Shown here: positions 17,056 through 24,642 of the stretch, piece by piece
Layout: every line of letters starts with the position of its first letter
Numbering within the stretch: the stretch's first letter is position 1
Source of the DNA: Hondaea fermentalgiana
Lineage: Eukaryota > Sar > Bigyra > Thraustochytrida > Thraustochytriidae
Length of the DNA stretch: 29,232 nt
Direction: 5' to 3'
Assembly: GCA_014084085.1 (NCBI GenBank)
Contig: NPFB01000016.1
Location: 156,492-185,723 of the forward strand
Position numbers and translations under genes: made by a program
Notes under the pieces: generated by a model
Told to the model about the DNA's origin: nothing
Database searches by the model: none
What the model saw: the letters and a program-made list of their open reading frames with translations, nothing else

Positions 17056-18796
17056 TCACCGGCCAGTCGCAGGATGCTTGACAGGGACGTACCAGGACGA
17101 ATCCTTGGTCGGCCTAGCGCCATAGTCCCAATAAAGCTCTTCGCCAGCAACCACGTCACGAAGAGTGAAAAAAACCACCGCGGGCAGTCGATGTGTCTCC
17201 GGAATCGGCACGAATTGGCCCGAGTCATCGTCGAAGTACCACGGTCCCTTGGCAAGAACATTGTTCGCAGGCGTGCGACGTCCCACGTTGACAGCGTTCG
17301 GAACGAGATCCTCCCACCAAACCTCGAGCATCTCTGCTGACGGCAGCGATCCCGCGGGCGGATGATTTATCACGTGACCCGCGCAGACAGCTGGTTCACG
17401 CGGAGCTGTGATGCCATCGATCGAGCCACCCAGATGCGTCAGATGCAAGAGATACTGCGTGTCGCGCGCATCATCATCCTTGGGATCGCAGAGCGATACC
17501 TTTGACGAGCCCTGTGCGCGTTGTCAAATCGCGAGAGCGAGTAAAGATGTTAGTGAATTCGTTCATGCATTGAGCGTTCGTTCCCAATGCTACACGCTCG
17601 CTCGCTCGCTGCGCTACGTGCGTGCGTGCGTGCGTGCTGTGTATCATGCGCGTCCCATCTGCGTGCAGCGCCGCATCAGAGACAAGCGAACAAAAACAGG
17701 TGAACCTACGTCGACATTATACAAGAGGCTTGCCGGTACGGCTGGCGTGTATTCACCCGGGTAAAAGCAAAAGGGCGTCAACCGAGGCAGGTCTCGCTTC
17801 GCAAAGACGCCAAAGCCCGCCCCCTCGATCGCGCTCGGGCCGACACGCACCGCGTTCAGGGACGACGCCCAGGTGTCGTCGTTGCTGTCAAGTCCTTGCC
17901 CCGCGTCCGCATGGGCGGCAGCAAGACGCTGCGCAAGCGTCTTGGCACTGGCGAGGATGACGGCACGGTCGTGCGCGGGCAGCGCTTCCCGCTCCGCACT
18001 GATGAACACCTGCACGAGGTGCTCCCACGCGCGCCGCAGCATCGCTGCAAGCCCCCCGCGAGGAGGCGAGGGTGGACTTTCGTGGCTCTGGCATTTGCTA
18101 ACCAAAGAGAGGGTGGGCTCACCTCCTCTGCTGCAGTCACTCCACAGCGTCCATAGCAGCGTCCATAACAGTGTCCACGAGCGCGCGAACGCGACCGAGG
18201 GCCTCGATCTCCTCCTCGGTCAAGGCATCGCCCTCTGCGCCGGCCTCCCCTGTTGCTGCATACTCGACGACGACCTCTCCGTCGCTCGCGCGGACTGCCA
18301 CCTCCTCGTCGGTCACACGGAGCGCAGCGGCCAGAGCATGGCACCTGCTCGAAGGCGGCACCGCAAAGACGCTTCTCCAGTGCTTCGAACGACTTCGAAC
18401 TCCTCCGGGGAAAGCAAAAAGGTCAGGCGCGCACCGTGTTGAGAGAGACCCACGTTGACCAGGCGGCGACCGGAGCTCTCTTCCACGGACAGCTGGCAGG
18501 CGCCGCCGCAGACTAGCTCGAGGATCTCGACGAGCGCCTCTGCCCCGCCGGCCGGGTCCAGCAGCGCCGCGTCCAGCGTCGCGCTCTCCAGCCCGCGCAG
18601 CAGGCCCTGGGTCACGGAGGCCGCATCTTACTTGCCCATCCGCGATGCGGCTCGCAGACTCTTCAACCCAGCGGCGCGCGACCGAGTCGCGACTGCCGCG
18701 CGCTGCTCGACGGTGCCCGGCGAGACGCTCCGCGCTTCGCGCCGCGTTGCCTCCGACTCGCAGCGCGACTCCGTGCTGCAAGACACACCACTCCAT
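17056..18796 (-). CDS. SET-domain protein, probable lysine methyltransferase; 5' part poorly resolved
   Basis: SET domains transfer methyl from S-adenosylmethionine to protein lysines. The N-terminal SET block (VRVGPSAIEGAGFGVFAKRD, then FCFYPGEYTP) reads on the minus strand at about 17850-17745. The C-terminal block is at 17511-17056, with ARDTQYLLHL, VINHPP and GEELYWDYG, the usual NH and ELxxDYG signatures. They join through a GT-AG intron (17709-17512). Upstream, coding-like sequence continues (HALAAALRVTDEEVAVRASD; LVEILELVCGGACQLSVEES) up to a possible start at 18796. There the frame changes near 18313-18375, and a TGA at 18139-18137 lies before the SET exon. Either further very short introns exist (a candidate GTAAGA...CAG of 25 nt at 18631-18607) or the 5' half is decaying. 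The downstream SET half looks intact. Confidence 0.55.
17512..17709 (-). other. Intron within the SET domain
   Basis: On the minus strand the donor GTCGAC|GTAGGT (exon ends at 17710) and the acceptor CGCGCACAG|GGC (exon resumes at 17511) delimit 198 nt. Both junctions are phase 0. Removing the intron joins the two halves of the SET fold; unspliced sequence has an in-frame TGA shortly before the acceptor. The intron contains the GTGC microsatellite at about 17617-17636. Confidence 0.6.
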
Positions 18797-18871
18797 CGAG
18801 TCATCGCAAAGCCACCCACACAGAGAGGCGGTCGTATGCGACCTGGGAAAATGGAGCCGCTGCAGTCCAGG

Positions 18872-19805
18872 TCAAACCGGGCTCTCGTCGCTGGAACAGA
18901 TCTCACCCGCGACGCAGAGGCTGCGGTCGCCGTCCGGGCACTCGTGCGGGGGCGCCGTCAGCACGCCAACCACCGCGCCTGCGTTGGCCGTGCCGTTGAC
19001 GGCCGCGCTAGACTGGCCGGCGAATGCGCCGCGCGATGAGATGGCAAGCGCACTCACAGACCTGGTGCCCTGCTCGGGGCCGACCACGCGCTGTCGGTGG
19101 GGCCGGGTACCTCGGCCCAGCCTTCCGCGCCTCGAGCAAAATTCAGGGCATCCGAGCGTATGTGAGGGGAAATCGTCGGTTTGCTCGGTCACGAAGACCG
19201 TGTCCTTGTCCAGCGAAGCAAACACTTCGCCGGCGTAGTTTTGCACATCTGCCCGATCGTCGCGCACAGGGCCAATTGAGCTCTCGAGCTGCCAGTCAGA
19301 GCCTGCGTCACGAGTGTACACGGCGACCATTCCTTCCCTGAGATTGTAAGTGCTCATGAGCACGAACATCGTTGCACTGCGCCCAGTGGCGTACATTGTG
19401 AACTTGGTATTGTAGAACTTGATGTCCTTTTCTGTATGATCAACGGTCTCGGGGACCATTGACCAGTTGCCTACGTCGCTACGCACGTACGTTAGGGGCT
19501 TGTGGCCTCTTGTGATCACAACATAGGGCCCATCGGTGACCAGGCCGGGCAACAGCGAGCGCTCTTCCTCCAGCATGAAAGCATGGCTGTCCGCGAACGC
19601 ATACTCGCCGCCCGAGCGCTCGTATCGGTAAAGGGCGTGCTCGTTCGCGTCGTCGCTGACTTCAACCAGTGTGCCGCCGTCCCATCTCGCTATGGACGCG
19701 CATCATGAGCGCCTGCATGTCCTGTGATAAAGGAATCTTTCCGGCAACGGCATCGCCGCTGCTGCTCGAGCTGCTCATTGCGTAGGCTGCACGGGAGAGC
19801 GCCAT
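18872..19805 (-). pseudogene. BNR/Asp-box beta-propeller-like gene, frameshifted
   Basis: The longest open piece (19576-18872) has repeated beta-strand-like segments each ending near a Trp. One of them, YTRDAGSDWQ, fits the Asp-box consensus (S/T)xDxGxxW of sialidase-like propellers. YVRSDVGNWS and GWAEVPGPTD look like further blades. The coding pattern extends upstream in the same frame (WDGGTLVEVSDDANEH, then RYERSGGEYAFADSH) to about 19665, but without an ATG. The natural start, CACCATGGCG at 19805, lies in a different frame that ends at a TGA shortly after. So a frameshift falls at about 19655-19693. A second probable frameshift is at the TTTT run near 19140: after it another frame gives ARGAEGWAEVPGPTD. 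No GT-AG pair of sensible size explains either shift. Function cannot be given beyond 'propeller-like'. Confidence 0.5.
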
Positions 19806-20013
19806 GGTGGAGTGGGTTGCTTTTCGATCGAGGAGTGCATAGTTGTTCCTAGCGTCTCGCGCCTGGCGTCATATACAATTTTGCGAGCGCCCAGGGCGGT
19901 AGTTCTGGAAGGTCCTAAGAAGGGCCGCGAGCGCGCAGAATCGTCGCAACAATTGTTCTCGAGTAATCCAAACAAAATTGGAGTTCATATTTATTAGAGA
20001 CTTGTATTCGCGC

Positions 20014-20709
20014 TCAATTCGGTTGCAGGTCGAAGGTCGCGACGCCGGAGTTGTTGCCGTTGGCGAGGTTCGGGACCGTGGGCCAGCTCGTGCTGACAAC
20101 GGTGGTCTCATCGCACTGGATGCGCCCTGGCGTGTGGCAGTGTTTGAAAACATGAAGCGCGGGGCGCGCTCGCTCACAGACATCTTGTCTAAGAATGGGA
20201 CAGCCGATGTTTCGGCCGTCCAACACACGGTCCCTGATGCCAAATGGCGGCGTATGTGTGACTAGAACATCGGTGCCCGTACGGACTTTTCCCTAGATGC
20301 TCTTTGCGTGACCGTCGGATCGAATGGGAAATGCCCAAAGACTCGGATACCCTGCGCGGACATAGGGCGATCAGTACCCCTTGACGCCATCAAGTTCGAC
20401 GCCGCAGTCGAAGAGATAGTGGATGCCTCTGTTTAGAAGCTCGTCCCTTGTGACGAAGGACTCACCGCGGCTTCGCTCGTACTCTCTGGCATGTGAGTGG
20501 CTAGGATCGAGAATTGTATCATGATTGCCAGCCACGAGGACTTTTTGGCGATGCGATTGCGACGAAATCCAGTCAACGAATTAGCGCGCCTCCTCCTCGA
20601 CGCCACCTGCGCTGCAAAAGTCGCCCGCATGCACGAGTACGTCGCCGTCAGGCAGGCTCCGCACTTCCTCGTGTTGGCAGTGCGAGTCGGAGAGAATCAC
20701 GAGCCGCAT
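20014..20709 (-). pseudogene. MPPED/UPF0046-type calcineurin-like metallophosphoesterase with three in-frame stops
   Basis: One frame on the minus strand reads as a metallophosphoesterase of the MPPED1/2 (239AB) family along its whole length. In order it shows RLVILSDSHCQHEEV and GDVLVHAGDF (metal-binding DxH and GD), FVDWISSQSHRQKVLVAGNHD (GNHD), LNRGIHYLFD, SPYVRAGYPSLWAF, GTDVLVTHTPPFGIRDRVLD and LHVFKHCHTPGRI. The frame is preserved for about 230 codons but broken by TAA (20583-20581), TGA (20373-20371) and TAG (20295-20293). The TGA falls where the family has Gly in YGSP, and the TAG where a Trp is common, so both look like single-base nonsense changes. In addition, the family's GHxH motif reads KHCH here. 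No indel is needed. It is most simply a unitary or duplicated pseudogene. The start at ATG 20709 is immediately before the first motif. Confidence 0.85.
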
Positions 20710-20826
20710 GGTGATGGGATTGCGGGTTTGCACTCGGCACACCGCCCGAACGTTGGTGATTAGAATAAAGAGAAAGAAAATACTAAAGAACATTTATTTG
20801 ACAAAAATAAAGGGCAGCTCTGCGCA

Positions 20827-22627
20827 TCAGGCCTTGCGGCGACCCCTGGACTCGGAGAGAGAAAAGACGCTTTCGAAGGCGCCGCGGTCTTTTTGAAAGT
20901 CTCGGTGGGAAGCATTTGCCTTTGCCTGGGAAAAGTCAATGATGCGAACGGCACAAGTTGCGCAGCAGCACGTCGCGATGCGCTACGCCGGCCTCGTGCA
21001 CCGCCGTAAGCGCTGCCAAGGCCTTGGCCCGAATGTCGTCGGTCAAAAGACTCTCGTGGAGCGACTCGCCAGCATAGGTGGTGGCGACAATGAGGTTGTT
21101 AAAAATATGGCGACCGCCGTAGAGGTACCAGGGCACGTGCGCCCCCCATAGAGAGCGCAGCTGGAGATAGACGTCCATCTCGTTCCAAAAGGCAAACTCC
21201 GCTTCGCGAGTTTCGTCCGTGGATTTGAAAGGGGTCATGACCTTGACAACGGTGTTAACACCACCCGTGTCCGCGCGAGGAATGAGTAGCCATACTGGCC
21301 TTCGGGGACTGCTTGATGACGTCGAGCAGACCGGCAGCGCAGGGAAAGTGGAGGTCGCTTTTGAGTGGAAGCAGCTGGCGCAAGGCTTCTTGGTTCTCGA
21401 TCGAGGCGGTGTTGCCCATGTTGTGAAGCAAAGTGGTGCCATGAGTACTTGTGCTCGACGTGGCTCCGGAGCCACCGCCATAGCCTAGCCAAAGCCCTCG
21501 TAAATCTGAGTCCACTCGTGAGATCCTAAACGGATGTTCGTCTGGAAAATGGCCCGCAAATTGGCCTCGTCGAGGGAAAGACGCGCCGAGTTGACCGCGC
21601 TATGACGCAACATGCATGCGTAGGCGTATCGCACTGACTCACGGCCAGCTGCCTCGGCGCGGAACATACGCGAAATGTACAGTATGTTGTCTGCCTCGAT
21701 TTTGAGAAACCAAGTTTTGTCGGTGGTGGAGAGAACGCCGTACTTGCAGAAAGAGCGTAGCATCTCAACGTAAATTTGTATGATTGGGTAACGGAAACGC
21801 ACGGAGCTTTCGCGATTGGCGAAACTCCCGCCCAGTTCCCAGTACTCGGTCAGGTCCTCGCAGGCCAGTTCCCAGGCACTTTTCACCGTTTCTTTGGCCT
21901 CGTCGAGAGACGTATTCGAATCTTGCATCCATGACTGAGCAATCTGGGCTAGATCATCTTCATCGAGGCCATAGGGGAATTTCATAGGCGACTTGTGCTC
22001 ATGCACGAGGAAGCGCGCTCGATAAGGATTGTTCGGAAGGAGGATACCAGCGCGATTCCGCTCACTTTCGTCTCCCACCTTTTGCGTCCAAACCATGTCC
22101 ACGCGGTGTCCGATGCCCGACGCCTGAGCTGCACAATTGATTTCAAGAGGCGTCCACGAATTCGGTGACGTCACGGCTCTCCTCGCCATCACAAATTGTA
22201 AGGCCGGGACCGTAAATCCGAATTTGAGGTGATCGAGTGCGTTATCCTCAGAGAGGTTATCGACATCCAAATATATCGTCGTGAAAAGAACTGGCGATAC
22301 CGGGACGTCGCCGAAGCCGGCCTCCTGTTCGAAGCGATCCCACCCGACTTCGTCCTCAAAATCCTGCCAGGCGAGCACGTTAACAGGGAGCAAATCGAGG
22401 CGAGCTTGAACGCCGCTCTGGGGCGCGGGGCCTCCGCGGCTCCGCGACGAGTACTGCGAGCTGACTGCGCCACTGCTTGGGAGAGGCCGGTCGCCAAAGA
22501 AGTCAGACGCGTCTTGCTCGATGAGTTGCATGACCTTCACTCTTGTCGCGTTGTATTTGTCCACCAGCGCGGCATCCTCCATCGGTGTATCGAGGAGTAT
22601 TTCGGCGAACGGCCGCGTGGCCGCCAT
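20827..22627 (-). pseudogene. Crinkler/FunK1-like nuclease-kinase gene; nuclease half open, kinase half frameshifted
   Basis: From ATG 22627 a 380-codon frame runs to a TAG at 21487-21485. It contains a probable PD-(D/E)xK nuclease core (RVDMVW with D177, then FLVHEHKSP with E210 and K212). A later block, IQIYVEMLRSF and YGVLSTTDKTWFLKI (about 284-310), resembles the YGVLST..TWF segment seen between nuclease and kinase in Crinkler and fungal FunK1-type proteins. Beyond the stop the sequence continues as a protein kinase in shifting frames: a Gly-rich linker, GGVNTVVKVMTPF (beta-3 Lys), GVAHRDVLLRN (catalytic loop) and IIDFSQAK (DFG-equivalent), ending at TGA 20829-20827. Frame changes occur near 21490, 21280-21310 and 20955. 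Single-base indels explain the first and last. In oomycetes and fungi such proteins are effectors or conflict proteins; that role is inference here. Confidence 0.6.
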
Positions 22628-22760
22628 CCTGCCCTTGGCCGCGCTCACGCATTTGCTCTCCCCTCCCGCGCGCACGTGCCCACCTTTCCTGCACGAGAAA
22701 ATCTCAAACCTGACCGGAAGTTGGTTAGGTTTCCTCCGAAATTCGGTATTCCGGGTATCT

Positions 22761-22940
22761 TTTGCGCTTTCTTGTCGAGTGGCAACGAGGTTGATGTGAA
22801 AGCCAAGAACTCGTGCAGCATTCTTACGAAATATGGAACGGGCGATTGCATCTATTGCGTCCAAACGCATTTGTTTGCGCTCACCAGGTTCGAGAGGCAC
22901 CGAGCTTGATGTTAAAGCCAAAAACGTGTGCATGAGCAAA
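22761..22940. repeat. Imperfect direct repeat pair, 115 bp apart
   Basis: The segment at 22781-22817 (GGCAACGAGGTTGATGTGAA and following) matches 22896-22932 (GGCACCGAGCTTGATGTTAA and following) at about 31 of 37 positions. Weaker similarity extends left to a shared TTTGCGCT. The offset of 115 bp is not a multiple of three, so the two copies fall in different frames of the crossing open frame. This argues against that part being translated. Confidence 0.6.
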
Positions 22941-24291
22941 TTGTCAGACCATCGTCTGTGCCTTCTTCGGTTCGACCCGCGCTGCGAATCAGACAGCCGA
23001 GACGCCCCAATTAATGTCTTGTCGTGAAGTTGGCCAAGAAATTCCGAGATTGTGGAAGAACGCCCCATCAACATTATCCGTTGCGAGAGATGGGTCTCGG
23101 GTCCGATTCGAGTTGGAGTGCCGCGTCACTGTGGAACGAACTGGCATCGTGCTTGCTTGGAAGCGAGAGACCATACCCGTCTTTCATCGGGTCGAAAACA
23201 CGGCGCGGAAGCTGGAAAAGTGTGATGCGCGGGAAGCTTCTTGGCCTGGGAGAATCGACCTCGGACGTTACGTTTGCCCGTCACAACGACACACCTTTGA
23301 GCCAAGACGCTGATTAGTGTCCAAGCCGCCTTCCCCTCTTTGCGCGTGCTGGCTAGCGCGCGGGCCTTGCGCGGACAGACAGACAGGTGCCGCCGTGATG
23401 GTCGTCAACCGACAAGCGCACTGGCATCGTCCGCCTCTCGACACAGAACGGCTCGCACGACGATTGGCAAAATGTGGCGCACTGCAAGGTCCCCGATCAA
23501 CGGCCGAGTAGCCGGCCGGCTGACCGACCGATTTATCAGGCAGCTAGCTAGCTGGCCAGGGCAGCCAGCCAGCCGCCTAGCTCTCCTTGTTTGCGGGCGC
23601 AGGCCTGAGCGCGGAGCGCGGAGCGCCAACAGTGACCGGCTAAGATTCAGAGGCGGACCTTCGGAGTGGCGAACGCAAAATGGTTCTACTACCTAGATGC
23701 ACGCCAAGCATGACCATGGCCATTCGGTGTCATTGAGTTGCCCCAAAGGCGGCCAAGACACGAACGTGGTATACCCTTTTATCGTACTTGGCCTCCTAGT
23801 CGAACGAGTGTCTGTGGGAAATCTCGCTGGCTGATGGGGATTTCTTTTGCGGTGGCTCGGGAAGCAGCACCACATTTTTCTTTCCTTTCTTTGATGCGCA
23901 GACATCGAGCGCGGCCGGATGGTTAAGACTGATGAATGCACAGGTGGCTTCCCGACCAGAAAAGCCTGACACCTAAATTCGAGCACCACTAGCCAGAGCA
24001 AATGACTCAAGTTGTCGGTTAACGGGCTAATTGCGCCGCCGAGGAGGGTCAAGGATGTAGTGTCGCTCGAGATCGACAGAGTTGTGAAATCTCACACAAG
24101 AAATCAAGCAGGGAAGCCGACATGAACATGACCGTATCGAGCACGGCGTAACGGAGCTTTTTGGAGTGCGGAAATGCGGGCGTCGAGCTCAGTTCTGACA
24201 TGCTCGCGCGCTCAGTTCTTGGATCGAGGACAAAACAAAAGGACGACGAGGTGGTGGTGGTGGGGCCGTGGGAGGAGGGGTGGGCGAGGGG

Positions 24292-24323
<32 letters not shown>

Positions 24324-24345
24324 AAGGAGAGAGAAAGGAGAGAGA
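24292..24345 (+). repeat. (GA)n purine tract
   Basis: GAGA repeats followed by GAGAGAAAGGAGAGAGAAAGG; all purine on the plus strand over about 54 bp, 300 bp upstream of the protease start. Confidence 0.9.
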
Positions 24346-24642
24346 TATGGGTAGGTAGATGGGTTGGTGAATTGGTGGGTGCGCGAGAAATACCGATTCC
24401 GAAAAGCTGCGAAATGCACGAGGGAATCTTGGCGCTTCCAGCGCGGACAGTTTGCGAAATCTTTGCCTGATGCATGATGGCGGGCCGAGTACTTGGACGA
24501 TTTTCCTCGACCTCATGAAGGCAATTTAGGAAAAGCAAAACCCCAACACAAAGCTAGAGCAAAAGCAAGAAACGGAAAAGGAAAACGACAGAAAACAAAG
24601 ATCTGCAAAAAATCCAAGCGCTCGACGAACAAAGTTGCCAAA

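Larger units (their letters stand above)
22628..24642. other. Gene-poor region upstream of the kinase relic and the protease
   Basis: The open frame upstream of ATG 22627 continues to 23074, but the stretch contains an out-of-frame DNA repeat and reads as random composition, so I do not include it in the gene. From 23.1 to 24.6 kb I see only short overlapping frames. There is a short CAGACAGACAG run at about 23377-23387, a GCTAGCTAGCTGGCCAGGGCAGCCAGCCAGCC run at about 23543-23574, and a purine tract at 24292-24345. Its right end should hold the promoter of the protease at 24643. Confidence 0.5.

Noticed and set aside
20241..20260. Possible frameshift in the phosphoesterase between LVTH and PPFGIRD
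   Set aside because: Re-reading the reverse complement (GTCACACATACGCCGCCATT) shows the frame is continuous; only the three stops break it.
22968..22995. CGGTTCGACCCG looking like a tRNA T-arm
   Set aside because: No acceptor, D or anticodon arms at the right distances on either strand.
22628..23074. N-terminal 149-codon extension of the nuclease-kinase frame
   Set aside because: Contains an out-of-phase DNA repeat and no domain-like sequence; ATG 22627 starts where protein-like composition begins.
24493..24642. 50-codon N-terminal extension of the subtilisin
   Set aside because: Lys/Arg-rich and would precede an otherwise perfect signal peptide; the paralogue at 28891 starts at the equivalent Met-Leu-Ser-Lys.
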